DNA from: Anisus vortex
Lineage: Eukaryota > Mollusca > Gastropoda > Planorbidae
Assembly (NCBI GenBank): GCA_949126835.1
Contig: OX421503.1
Span: 154,001 to 218,000 of the forward strand
Direction: 5' to 3'
Length of the DNA: 64,000 bases
The translations under genes were made by a program, and so were the position numbers. Positions 51,078 through 60,220 of the stretch are shown piece by piece (within the stretch, counting starts at the first letter, position 1; each line of letters begins with the position of its first letter). The notes beneath the pieces are model-generated. The model searched no databases and was not told where the DNA came from. It saw only the letters and a list, made by a program, of their open reading frames with translations.

Positions 51078-52269
51078 CATGTTTGCATTACATTTTGTCA
51101 TACTACATTTTGGCGCATAACATTTTGTCATACTACATTTTGGCAAGCTACAAGTTGGCATACTACATTTTGGCACACTACAAGTTGGCACACTACATTT
51201 TGGCTCATAACATTTCGGCATGCAACATATTGGCATACTACATTTTGGCGAACTACATTTTGGCGAACTACATGTTGGCATACTACATGTTGGCACACTA
51301 AATTAGGGTACACTACATTTTGTCGAACTACATGTTAGCATACTACATGTTGGAACACTATTTTTGGCACACTACATGTTGGTACATTACATTTTGTCAT
51401 ACTATATTTTGGCATACTACATGTTGGCACACGACATGTTGGCACATTGCATTTTGGCATACTACATTTAGGCACACTACATGTTATCGCACTACATGTT
51501 GGCACATAACATTTTGTCATACTACAGTTTGACATACTACATTTAGGCATACTACATGTTGGCACACTACATTTAGGCATACTACAAGTTGGCACACTAC
51601 ATTTTGGCTCATAACATTTCGGCATGCAACATATTGGCATGCTACATTTTAGCAGATAACATTTTGGCACACTACATTTTGGCACTCTACATTTCGGCAT
51701 ACTACAATTTGGCATGCTACAAGTTGGCATACTACATGTGGGCACACTACATGTTGGCATGCTACATTTTGGCGAACTACATGTTGACCTGCTAAATTTT
51801 GGCACATAAGATTTTGTCATACTACATTTTGGCATACTACATGTTGGCACACTACATGTTGTCATACTACATTTTGGCGAACTACATGTTGGCACACTAT
51901 TTTTTGGCACACTACAAGTTGGCACATGACGGGTTCACATACTATATGTTGGCACATTTCCTGTTGGCACACTACATTTTGGCATACTACATGTTGGCAC
52001 ACTATATGTTGGCACACTACATGTTGGCATACTACATGTTGGCATAACACATTTTGGCGAACTACATGTTGGCATACTACATGTTGGCATACTACATTTT
52101 TGCATGCTAAAAGTTGGCATACTACATGTTAGCACACTACATGTTGGCATACAACTTGTTGACAAACTACATTTTGGCACACTACATATTGGCACACTAC
52201 ATGTTGGCACACTACATGTTGGCCTACTACATGTTGGCATACTACATTTTGACGAACTACATGTTGGCA
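51078..52269. repeat. 15-bp minisatellite, left part
   Basis: Tandem units of 15 bp alternate between ACTACATGTTGGCAC or ACTACATGTTGGCAT and ACTACATTTTGGCAT or AACTACATTTTGGCG. The period is a multiple of 3, so frames of LAYYM/LAHYI and CWHTT/FWHTT pentads on plus and SVPTC/SMPKC pentads on minus stay open for up to 196 codons. These are not genes. A SINE interrupts the array at 52,270. Confidence 0.95.
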
Positions 52270-52541
52270 TGGGGCACGGTAGCCGAGCGGCAGCGCGTTC
52301 GACTGGCGAGCCGAAGGTCCCGGGTTCGAATCTTGGTGCAGGCTAGGATTTTTTTTCGGGTCTGGAGGGTGTCCCTGAGTCTACCCAGCTCTGATGGGTA
52401 CCTGACCTTAGTTGGTGTAATGTAAAGGCGGCTGTGCTTAGTGCTGGCAACACAATCACCTAGTATGCCGTGGCCACAGAAACTGGTGAACGCTGCTTCA
52501 TCGGACATATGGATCCATTCGGTCCGACGGGTACTTTACTT
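52270..52541 (+). mobile_element. tRNA-derived SINE, family 2, longer copy
   Basis: The element starts GGGGCACGGTAGCCGAGCGG (A-box) and has GGTCCCGGGTTCGAATCTTG (B-box), then GCTAGGATTTTTTTTCGG. The body includes CTGATGGGTACCTGACC and CCACAGAAACTGGTGAACGC, and ends near GGGTACTTTACTT. It sits inside the 15-bp minisatellite. TACATGTTGGCA on both sides could be a target-site duplication but is also the repeat unit itself. The intact tRNA promoter boxes suggest it could once be transcribed by pol III. It is not a functional tRNA, since the head does not fold cleanly and lacks a normal 3' end. Confidence 0.85.
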
Positions 52542-52690
52542 TACATGTTGGCACACTAAATTATGGCACACTACATTTTGGCATACTACATGTTGGCACA
52601 CTACATTTTGGCAAACTACATGTTGACACACTACATATTAGCGTACTATATATATGCTGGCATACTACATTTTGGCAAACTATATATAAT
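52542..52690. repeat. 15-bp minisatellite, right part
   Basis: Continuation of the same 15-bp array after the SINE, decaying into a short TATATA tract at about 52,680. Confidence 0.9.
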
Positions 52691-53093
52691 ATATAGGCTA
52701 TATATGTAACGTTAGACAGATATATTTTTGTATATTATTATTCTCCTTTTTTTTCAAAGCAATTGAAAACTGGAAATGGTTCAACTAAAACTATATTTTG
52801 TGAACAGTTTATTCTATCTAATCTTCTTGTATATTAAAGTTTTTGACACTTTGCGTCAATTCAATTTTGAATCCTTTTGAACTACACATTAAAATTTGAA
52901 TATTTTGGATGAAACGGATAAGGAATTAATAATGATTTGAATTATTGTAGATATAAATGCACATCTAAGACCGATATAATGCAATCGGTAGGTAGATGAA
53001 ACGAACTAACTTTTAAATATCGCACTCATTTTATAAATGTTTTGATAATATTAATAAGCTTATAGTACAATAAGTCCATGATAGAGTTCTGTT
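52691..53093. other. AT-rich sequence, no gene seen
   Basis: No coding or RNA feature recognised. Confidence 0.5.
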
Positions 53094-53335
53094 TCTATAG
53101 CTAGTCCAGCGGTTAGTTCACCGGACTGTCAACCAAAAACCAACTGACACGTCGCGGGTTCTAGCCCGGCCACCGGCGGATCCCTGTCGTCCTGCAGGAG
53201 TTTTGGGCTTGTAAACATATTTGCGCCAGCAGGCAGCATTGTGTTTACAGAGCGCACTGAGCATGCTAAAATAGCATGGATAGAAGCGCTATATAAGTAA
53301 CCAATTTAATTTAATTTAATTAATTAATTTTATAT
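53094..53335 (+). mobile_element. tRNA-derived SINE, family 1, tail type B
   Basis: The head matches the copy at 44.7 kb almost base for base: AGCGGTTAGTTCACCGGACT, then GTCAACCAAAAACCAAC and GTCGCGGGTTCTA. The body GGATCCCTGTCG...CTGCAGGAGTTTTGGG is also shared. The 3' part differs: CAGGCAGCATTGTGTTTACAG, AGCGCACTGAGCATGC, then GCGCTATATAAGTAACC and a repeated AATTTAATTT tail. The GCGCTATATAAG motif also ends the minus-strand LINE fragment at 62.05-62.35 kb. Confidence 0.82.
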
Positions 53336-53632
53336 ATCATGATAATTTCCAAATGGCTTTCATATCTATATAACCCAATAAATTCCAATATATATATCTA
53401 TATAACTTATGTCTTTTAAACTTGTATAGAATAATGACTTTCAATATCCTTATATTTCAATGACTTCCAATAACTTTATAATGTATAGTCTATCACTTTT
53501 GTATTAAATATATTTGCTTTTAAATGTCTATTACTCTAGTGAACACTTGCTGAATGAATTCATTATTTTATTCTTTGATACTTATGACTTATATAGAATG
53601 TAGATGTATTATTTTATATTTTCTGTCTATAG
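53336..53632. other. AT-rich intronic or intergenic sequence
   Basis: No feature recognised except a pyrimidine-rich run (ATTTTCTGTCTATAG) that forms the acceptor of the next exon. Confidence 0.5.
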
Positions 53633-53770
53633 AAACAAGAAAGAACGAAACAGATCATGATGCAGGCCCAAACAGTACAGAACTTCATGTCATTTACATA
53701 CCTATAATCTTGATATTAACTTTAACTGTAACCAGTTTAGTGTTTCTTGTCTGGAAGTCAAAGTTCAAAG
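53633..53770 (+). CDS. Transmembrane exon of an unidentified single-pass membrane protein
   Basis: This 138-bp exon is bounded by an acceptor (TCTGTCTATAG|AAACAAG) and a donor (TTCAAAG|GTAAGA), both in phase 1. It encodes a short extracellular stalk, TRKNETDHDAGPNSTELHV, with two potential N-glycosylation sites (NET, NST). A hydrophobic stretch of about 22 residues (IYIPIILILTLTVTSLVFLV) and the basic stop-transfer KSKFK follow. This order predicts a type I single-pass protein with the downstream exon as its cytoplasmic tail. The frame stays open a little upstream of the acceptor, but the phase match to the 58.7-kb exon supports the splice sites. Ectodomain exons were not identified, so the receptor family is unknown. 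Immune- or adhesion-type receptors have such an exon, but that is inference only. Confidence 0.72.
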
Positions 53771-53813
53771 GTAAGACATAGTACAGTAAGTCAAAGTTCA
53801 AAGGTAATACATA
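53755..53813 (+). repeat. 33-bp direct repeat duplicating the splice donor
   Basis: The segment AAGTCAAAGTTCAAAGGTAA at the exon end is repeated 33 bp downstream (starts 53,755 and 53,788). A second, nearly identical donor (CAAAG|GTAATA) therefore lies at 53,803/53,804. Using it would add an in-frame GKT and then TAG (53,779-53,781), ending the protein just after the membrane anchor. Confidence 0.8.
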
Positions 53814-54624
53814 TAACAGAAAAAAATATTTCCTTACTGAGAAATGGTTAAAATATTTAATTATGTCAATTCACATCTCTTTTTCTTAAATCTTAAAATA
53901 TAAACTTATAATGTAAACCAAAAATATAAAACTTAAAATATAAACTAAATATAAACTTTATCGTACATGTAAACTTTTGAGAACATTGTTAAACGTTTCT
54001 TGCTTGCGAATTGAAAATGTTTGCTTTCAGTTACCTTACTTTTAGTAATATAATTTCTTTTAACAATATTACAAAGGACGATGGCACACTTGTGTCATGT
54101 TTAGTTATTTCAAATAACATTTTTTGTCACGTCAATAACGCAATCAATTTTTACCCTTTTTAGTCGTTTTTCTCTCAGACATTTCCACAAATAGTTTTCA
54201 CTACCTTAACTTGTAACAGTCATTATGGTTTAACACTCTTTAAAAAATAGCATATCGGTTTTAGATTATTATGGTTGTTAACGCCTGTACATAGCCAAGG
54301 AGATTTTTCCCATAATCTTTCTTTAATAATGTTTAAACATGTTGTTAAAGCGCAAAAGCCTCCCGTAAAAAAATAATCGTACATACGTCCCTCTATAAAA
54401 TTTCTTTTTTTTTAAATTGAAGACACTTAAGTGTCAAAGTTATCAAATAAACTGGTGACAATAACTACATGGTTAGCACAGGACATTTTTACTTTACCTT
54501 TTTCACTTGACTCGAAATGTCACGCCCAATTCAGTGTATTCAGATGATACAAATAATTAGCTCCTTTGTGTTTGGCATCGTTTCTAATCAAGTTTAGCGT
54601 AGACTTTTTTTATTAGGGTTTTAA

Positions 54625-54712
54625 TGCATTCTACACTCGTCCATTCTACATTCTACATTCTACATTCTACACTCGGCCATTCTACATTCTACACTCGGCC
54701 ATTGCTAAATGA
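54625..54712. repeat. Short tandem repeat of CATTCTACA and CACTCGGCC units
   Basis: Several copies of CATTCTACATT and CATTCTACACTCGGC are arranged head to tail. No coding significance seen. Confidence 0.75.
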
Positions 54713-55568
54713 TAAAAAAAATTGTTCAACTAACTTTTGAAACTCTTTTTTAAATTCACGCGGGGTTAATGATTAGTTTTATATAGACTAGTAATACATA
54801 CGTTTAGATTTTCAAATGAACCTGATCTTTAGTGATGGAAATAGTATCCTTGTTTGTAGCTAGGCTAAAGATGTCTGAACACGTAACCTAAAACTTTATG
54901 TGTCATTATTTTGATGCAACATTCATATCAAAGCTTCATAATGTTTTTTTCTATTTTAAAGTTTGTTTTTGGCAATGCATAAAAAAAAGAACATACAATT
55001 ATTTACAATTATTTATGAATATCTGACATAAGATAATTAATTTGTGCGGCTACACTGAGAGGATAAACTAATCTAGCTAATAAGTAAATGATCACTAGGC
55101 TAAGTTCAGTCCTACATGTATATGAGTGATGTAGAAAATAAACCATGACGTCAAAACGTAAACCGATGACGTATAAGGAGAAGGGGGGTGTTGGATGGTC
55201 AGAAAAGAACTGTCTAACCCACCGGAATTTAGTTGATTGTTTTCGAAAGTGGTTTGGAGCGGAGTTGGGGCTGGTGAGTAAGGGTACCTTGTCTAGTCGT
55301 GAGAAATATTAGTCTTACTCCAAGTTTGAAGTGTGATACGACCAGTGCCAGTCATGACCAGAATGTATCTAATGTAATAATAATTGCATACTAGTGTTAC
55401 ATTGACTAAGCATTAAACAGGTTACGAATTATGTGCAGCAGCCTTCGTCAAGTTATTACAGTATTGTGTGGTCCTTGGTCTTGTGACACTTGTGTAACAA
55501 ACATCAAATTTAATATGAATATAATGACATAAAAGTTACATTGCTGACTGCCCTCTACAAAATGATAG

Positions 55569-55728
55569 CTTACTGTATCGCTCAACATCCACACTACTAT
55601 TAACTCTCTATACATCTTAACATACGCTGCTCAACTTTTCAACCTGCCCGCTCAACACTCCGGACTATCACTTTCTCGAACTGATACATTTTCTAATTTA
55701 AAAATGTCACCTTTGGAAAAAGACAAAG
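55569..55728 (+). other. Possible alternative exon or alternative first exon
   Basis: A strong donor CAAAG|GTAAGT lies at 55,728/55,729. An ATG at 55,704 opens a frame (MSPLEKDK) that reaches this donor in phase 1, the same phase as the membrane exon. It would splice in frame to the tail exon at 58,740. Upstream, the same frame is open back to an acceptor-like ATGATAG ending at 55,568. A transcript starting here would make a tail-only protein without a membrane segment. No promoter element is convincing. Confidence 0.2.
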
Positions 55729-56066
55729 GTAAGTTTAGGTAAGCCACGAGGGAATGTATCTAGGTTATAACAACAAACTGAGGTAGGCTGTTGAACAAAA
55801 TATGTACACTCACGACCTCAATTTAACTTTCCTTATTTTACAGCATTCCTCCCTCAACACTAATGTCTTCTTCTTTAAATATCTAAGGGCCCTAATCATC
55901 TTTGGAGATTTACTGAGAGTGTTTAGGTTTGAATTAATAATAAAAAAAACCCACATTGTCAGAATAAGGTAATAGAAGAAATCATATTTTGTAATATTTC
56001 TTGATTAATTGCTGATAAGTAGATATTGAAGATTAAATCAAAATACACTCTCAGTCTCTCTTCGGA

Positions 56067-56074
56067 GAGTTTAC
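56067..56074. repeat. 8-bp target-site duplication of the hAT element, left
   Basis: GAGTTTAC lies immediately before the element's CAGGGCCGG terminus and recurs exactly at 58,143-58,150. Confidence 0.9.
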
Positions 56075-56294
56075 CAGGGCCGGATTTACCTATAAGCTAA
56101 ACAAGCTATAGCTTAAAGCCCCCACTTGCTTAGGGGCCCCCAAACAAAATTGTTCAAGTGAACAATTGTCATATATACTTAAATATACTGCAGCATTATT
56201 ATAATATGTATATATATATATATTATAGTATAGTAAACGGCAGTTCTGGAAAAATGTTCTTGAACGAGTTGTAGCAGCCATAATTAAGCTTACT

Positions 56295-56592
56295 ATGGCA
56301 GAGCGTGCTTTACCTTTAAGAGGAGATAAGGTAACATTTGGTTCTCCTCAGTGTCCTCACATTGGAAATTTCCTTGGATTACTGGAACTTTTCGCAAAAT
56401 TTGATCCTTTTCTAGCAAGCCATATAAAAAAAATTGGAATAAATGATCAGGCGTCACATCTTATCTTTCTAAAACAATATGTGATAAATTTATCCAAATT
56501 ATGACACATAAAGTAAGAGACTCAGTTTTGGATGATTTAAAAACTGCAGGGTACTTCAGTTTATATGTAGATTCCATTCCAGACCGTGATAA
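56295..56592 (+). pseudogene. hAT transposase, N-terminal (DUF4371-like) remnant
   Basis: The frame reads AERALPLRGDKVTFGSPQCP, then NFLGLLELFAKFDPFLASHI. This is the LRGH...GNFLGLLELIAKYDP block of ZMYM1-like hAT transposases. A shifted frame from 56,502 continues VRDSVLDDLKTAGYFSLYVD then SIPDRDN, matching the family's VR..I...I..A.YFSI..DSTPD block, which includes a catalytic aspartate region. It then stops. The centre of the transposase is missing. Frameshifts and stops exclude function. Confidence 0.82.
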
Positions 56593-56662
56593 TATTTAAC
56601 GATCGTGTCCAATCAGCATGCCCTAATGTAGAAGCAATTTTGAGATTTTATATTTTAGTATT

Positions 56663-56848
56663 ATGGAAATTGCTCTGGAGAAAGATCTTTTTTCTCAGTT
56701 GAAAAGGATACAAAATGAATTTAGAGCAACAATGACTCAAGATAAATTATATTCCCACAGTCTCATGTACATAGAAAGTACGCAGTTTATATCATTTTAT
56801 AATGTCATCAGTGACTTTGCTCTGAAAAAAGAAAATAGTTTAATATAA
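56663..56848 (+). pseudogene. hAT transposase, C-terminal remnant
   Basis: The frame ends with QLKRIQNEFRATMTQDKLYS followed by HSLMYIES and DFALKKEN. This matches the conserved hAT C-terminal dimerisation block (LK.IK...R.TM.Q.RL..L.L..IE). Joined with the N-terminal remnant upstream, it shows that roughly the middle two thirds of the gene has been lost by internal deletion at about 56,600-56,660. Confidence 0.8.
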
Positions 56849-57007
56849 TTATAATTCCTGAATCCTTATAACATGTGTCAAGAGATTAGATAATAAGCCT
56901 TTGTAAATTGTGTCTTTTAAAAGAACTTTTGTTTCTTTTTACCAGAGTTTGCATTTTTAAGTTTGTTATGAATAAAAATGATTTGAAGTTAAAGACTTAT
57001 TCAAATA

Positions 57008-57989
57008 CTATAATAAGATGGGCCGCTTGCTCTATTTTTAGAGCTTATGAGTTTTTTTTTTCCGTACGCTACCAATAAGGCTGTCATTAATGATTTCTAC
57101 GCTGCTACCATTGCATTAAAGGTTTCCGCTGTATACAACTTTCTATTTAAATCTTAATTTTCTATTGAGCAAATCGTAGCTAACTCAAACTAACAATGCT
57201 GAGTATCTAGGAGTAATAATAAATGACAAGTTATCTTGGAACCCTCATATTGATGACGTAATTAAAAAATCAAACAAATCATTAGGATTCATAAAAAGGA
57301 ACTTTTACAAATGTAATAAGAATATAAAACTAAAATGCTATCTCACATTAGTTAGACCTATACTAGAATATGCAGCACCTGTATGGGACCCATCAACTAA
57401 AGAAAATATTTAAAAATTAGAACAAATTCAAAAAAGAGCTTCAAGGTTCATAACCAGTGAATACTCCCAATTAACAAGAGTAACACCATTAGTCAAATCA
57501 CTAAACCTAGAAACACTAGAGGACAGAAGGGCAAAGAGTAAAGTAGTAATAATACACAAGTCATTAAACTCTAATTTTATTTAGAAATACAACCCAATAA
57601 CAACCTGTTGCAAAGCTCAGATAAACATAAAGACAAAAACACTTTCCTTGTCCCTTATGCGAGAATAAATGCATATAAGTACTCTTTCTTCCCGAGTGGC
57701 ATTCGGGCATGGAATGGGTTGCCTGAACAAACCAGGAAAACCAGTAACTTAACATCATTTAAAACATTAATAAAAATGCAAGACTAGACTCGGACCACGG
57801 ATGAGCGTAGGACGCAATAATCATTTTTATAGAAGGAGCGTCTGTAATGTATAAGATAAGATACGATAGCTAATTTCTAAACCGGAAGTCTAGAGGACAT
57901 AGTGCGATCGGAAATTCCGAAACTAAGTGTTTCAGGTTATCAAATTACAGATATCAAAATATCAAAGCAAGCGGTCCATCTTATTATAG
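57008..57989. repeat. 24-bp inverted repeat pair inside the hAT element
   Basis: CTATAATAAGATGGGCCGCT at 57,008-57,027 continues to TGCT at 57,031. It is mirrored by AGCAAGCGGTCCATCTTATT at 57,966-57,985, continuing ATAG to 57,989. There is one mismatch in 24 bp, and weaker pairing extends outward (TCAAATA against TCAAAGT). The pair brackets 982 bp that includes the LINE fragment. It may be a second small transposon nested in the hAT element, or a remnant inverted repeat of the hAT element itself. Confidence 0.7.
57192..57862 (+). mobile_element. CR1/L2-like LINE, 5'-truncated 3' end
   Basis: The plus strand reads AEYLGVIINDKLSWNPHIDD, KSLGFIKRNFYKCN, LTLVRPILEYAAPVWDPSTK and KLEQIQKRASRFITSEYSQL. 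After a frameshift it reads PSGIRAWNGLPEQTRK and SFKTLIKMQD. This is the C-terminal end of reverse transcriptase plus the thumb-like extension of CR1/L2/Jockey-group LINEs (family consensus YLG...SW..HI, LVRP.LEYA..VWDP, RAW..LP). A stop in KENI* and a frameshift disable it. The 3' end, GACGCAATAATC through GGAGCGTCTGTAATG to ATAAGATAAGAT, matches the tail of the SINE at 44.7 kb. Confidence 0.88.
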
Positions 57990-58142
57990 ACTTTGATTTA
58001 TTATGTCACTAGCTATAGATAGATTGTATTTCAGTTTAACCCTCTAGGTATCCAAAAATCATATTTGACACTGACATGTAAGCTTATAAGGGCCCCATAT
58101 CTCAAATAGCTTAGGGCCCCATCAAGTCTTAATCCGGCCCTG

Positions 58143-58150
58143 GAGTTTAC
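58143..58150. repeat. 8-bp target-site duplication of the hAT element, right
   Basis: GAGTTTAC immediately follows CCGGCCCTG and is identical to 56,067-56,074. Confidence 0.9.
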
Positions 58151-58739
58151 AAATGTCGCACCTTTTTTAGTAACTTGATTGAACTTTAATAACTGTTCAC
58201 ACACACACACACACACACACACACCCAAAACACACACACATACACACACACTATTAGAGGCTTAACATTAGCCTTACAGAAAACACATTTTTAATATTAA
58301 ACAGAAACTTAAACTTCATGATTCACCAATGAATTAAAATGCTCATTGAGTATCAAAGTCGACAAATCACCAATCGTCATCAGTAAAGGGATATTTGTAT
58401 TTTTTGGACAAAGTCGTTTCAACTTTTGAACTTTGAAACTATTATAAATGACACAAAATAAAACCATTCGACTCACAGAGATACTTGTCTAACGTATATA
58501 TGTATGTGTGTGCTTTTGTATATCTTAATTCTGGTTTAGATCTAATCACTTAAATTTATGCCATATTTAGTTAATATTTATTTACATTAAAACTATAAAC
58601 TTTAAGTGCCACATTCAAATAAACATAGATAGGTGTATCTATTTTCTTTTGTAGATCATTTATATCTTACAGCTTGTATTTATATTTCTCTCTCTTTCTC
58701 TCTTTATATTTTTACATACATTTTGACATTATTTTACAG
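58151..58739. other. Right end of the intron with a CA microsatellite
   Basis: A (CA)n tract lies at 58,198-58,250. A long pyrimidine-rich stretch (TCTCTCTCTTTCTCTC) at about 58,686-58,705 leads to the acceptor ATTTTACAG ending at 58,739. No other gene seen. Confidence 0.7.
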
Positions 58740-58975
58740 GAAAATTGAATTGCAAGAAGGATGTAAAAAACCCAAATATCAACCCTAACACCGTTGAATT
58801 GTCCCAAGACCAAAACTCACTTGAAGAGTGGTTACCTCCATTGTACTATAGCATAGCTGAAACTCGTCATCAATCAATGCAAATTAAATATGACTATTCT
58901 AACAGTAAAGGTTTAAAGGAATCACATTATGTCAATCAATATTTAATTTCTGATTATATAACTCCAATACATTAG
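58740..58975 (+). CDS. Terminal exon: tyrosine-rich cytoplasmic tail of the membrane protein
   Basis: The exon follows a strong acceptor and reads in phase 1, so the split codon G|GA joins it to the transmembrane exon at 53,770 with the frame intact. It encodes about 78 residues ending at TAG (58,973-58,975). The tail is hydrophilic (KLNCKKDVKNPNINPNTVEL) with an acidic EEW stretch and six to seven tyrosines (PPLYYSIAETR, IKYDYSNSK, ESHYVNQYLISDYITPIH). Several sit in YxxI/YxxL-like settings, but none is a perfect ITIM or paired ITAM. Phosphotyrosine signalling or endocytic sorting is plausible by inference. The family is unknown. No AATAAA occurs within 100 bp after the stop; AAATAAA sequences occur near 59,420 and 59,685. 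Confidence 0.72.
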
Positions 58976-59071
58976 CGTTAAGCTCACTATTTCAATTTGT
59001 ATGTTCATTCACCATGGAGGATTTATCATACTGCATGCAATGTTAACAATTTGTGTAAGTTATTTTCTACT

Positions 59072-59264
59072 TCATAAACATACAATGTCATAGATATACA
59101 ATGTCATAAATATACAATGTCATAAATATACAATGTTATAAATATATAATGTCATAAATATACAATGTCATAAATATACAATATCATAAATATACAATAT
59201 CATAAATATACAATGTCATAAATATACAATGTCATAAATATACAATGTCATAAATATACAATGT
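59072..59264. repeat. 16-bp minisatellite
   Basis: About 12 units of TGTCATAAATATACAA, with TATCATAAAT and TGTTATAAAT variants. It lies about 100 bp after the stop codon of the terminal exon, possibly in its 3' UTR. Confidence 0.93.
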
Positions 59265-59326
59265 TTATTGAAAGACACGTGACCTTATTGTCTCACATCT
59301 TATTTTTGTGATCCCCTATTGACATG

Positions 59327-59392
59327 TGGTTTCCCTAGCGAAGGGGTTAGCGTCTTCGACTGCCTTGGGGGCGACCTGGGTTCGATTGTCCA
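59327..59392 (+). other. tRNA-like sequence (SINE head or tRNA pseudogene)
   Basis: CCTAGCGAAGGGGTTAGCG resembles a tRNA D-arm/A-box, and CCTGGGTTCGATTGTCCAC resembles a T-arm/B-box. A CCTTGGGGG segment lies in the anticodon position. The acceptor stem does not pair convincingly and no tail was recognised, so I do not call it a functional tRNA. Confidence 0.4.
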
Positions 59393-59571
59393 CTAATACT
59401 TTATTGGTTTTTTTACTTTTTAAATAAATGTCCATTTATAAATTATATTACTTTTTTTAAAGATTGTAATGACTTTAGAACTTAATACTTTCCTAAAATG
59501 TTTTCAGTAAATGAAATCTAGATCTAATAATTAGGCTATATATTAGGCGCACGTGGAAGACATGTGTTTGA

Positions 59572-59664
59572 TTCTCATCCACATGGATCTTCTCATCCAC
59601 ATGGATCTTCTCATCCACATGGATCTTCTCATCCACAAGGATCTTCTCATCCACATGGATCTTA
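59572..59664. repeat. 18-bp minisatellite
   Basis: Five units of TTCTCATCCACATGGATC. Each unit holds ATCC-ACAT-GGAT, a small dyad. Confidence 0.92.
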
Positions 59665-60220
59665 TCTTATCCTAGCTGTTAAATAAATAAACATGCTTTT
59701 TCAAATCCGATTACAATATTTATTTTAAAAACTTCAAAAAAATGTTTTTAGTAAATAAAAAATAATTATATTTTTAAAAGTTATTACAGCTTTCTGTTCC
59801 TTGAAGTTTTATAAAATTGTTTGCTTTAGCTTTACGCCTAGCAACGCCGGGCAAATAAATACGGATAATTATATTTCAGTTTCTTATTTGAAAAAAAGCT
59901 TTTTTTAGCCCCTCCCCTTTCCCGAGCATCAAAAACTTACAACGTCACTGGGGGTGGAGGGGGGGTACTTAGATTCTTCATTTTTTATTTGAATGACCAA
60001 CGCTTGACTGATGTTACAGGAAGTTTCCCCGTGCATTTCGATGCCTAGTTTACCAAAGTTGTCTTTCCTGTAAAGTATCACTGCGATTACTAAGAATAAA
60101 ATGAATTAAAACTAAAAAGAAAATACTTAGCGCAAAGTAAATTCGTTGCTAAGGTTGCACATATTCAAATTATTTTTAGATCTAATTCGTGATTTTATCC
60201 CCACCCCCCAACTGTGATAG
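59665..60220. other. AT-rich sequence, no gene seen
   Basis: Contains A/T runs and a G-run (about 59,950-59,967), with no exon or RNA gene recognised. Confidence 0.5.

Larger units (their letters stand above)
53771..56066. other. Left part of the 4,969-bp intron
   Basis: AT-rich sequence with no long frame. It contains a small tandem array at 54,625-54,712 and a possible alternative first exon at 55,704-55,728, both listed separately. A region at about 55,170-55,300 is more GC-rich, without a recognisable product. Confidence 0.5.
56075..58142 (+). mobile_element. hAT DNA transposon, non-autonomous remnant with nested insertions
   Basis: This 2,068-bp element begins CAGGGCCGGATTTA and ends TTAATCCGGCCCTG, imperfect terminal inverted repeats. 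It is flanked by perfect 8-bp duplications GAGTTTAC, the hallmark length of the hAT superfamily. Sub-terminal regions are rich in GGGGCCCC-type motifs at both ends (about 56,128 and 58,090-58,120). Inside are two pieces of a ZMYM1-like transposase in plus orientation, a 24-bp inverted repeat pair and a LINE 3' end. The element sits in the intron of the membrane-protein gene. Confidence 0.92.

Noticed and set aside
51335..51925. 196-codon cysteine-rich minus frame (SVPTC/SMPKC pentads)
   Set aside because: By-product of the 15-bp minisatellite.
52270..52345. Functional tRNA gene in the 15-bp array
   Set aside because: A- and B-box are good but the acceptor stem does not close; the same sequence recurs as a SINE at 45.9 kb.
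57564..57758. 64-codon minus frame
   Set aside because: Antisense of the LINE C-terminal region.
58031..58249. 72-codon minus frame starting with Cys/Val repeats
   Set aside because: Antisense of the CA microsatellite and the hAT terminus; no coding signal.
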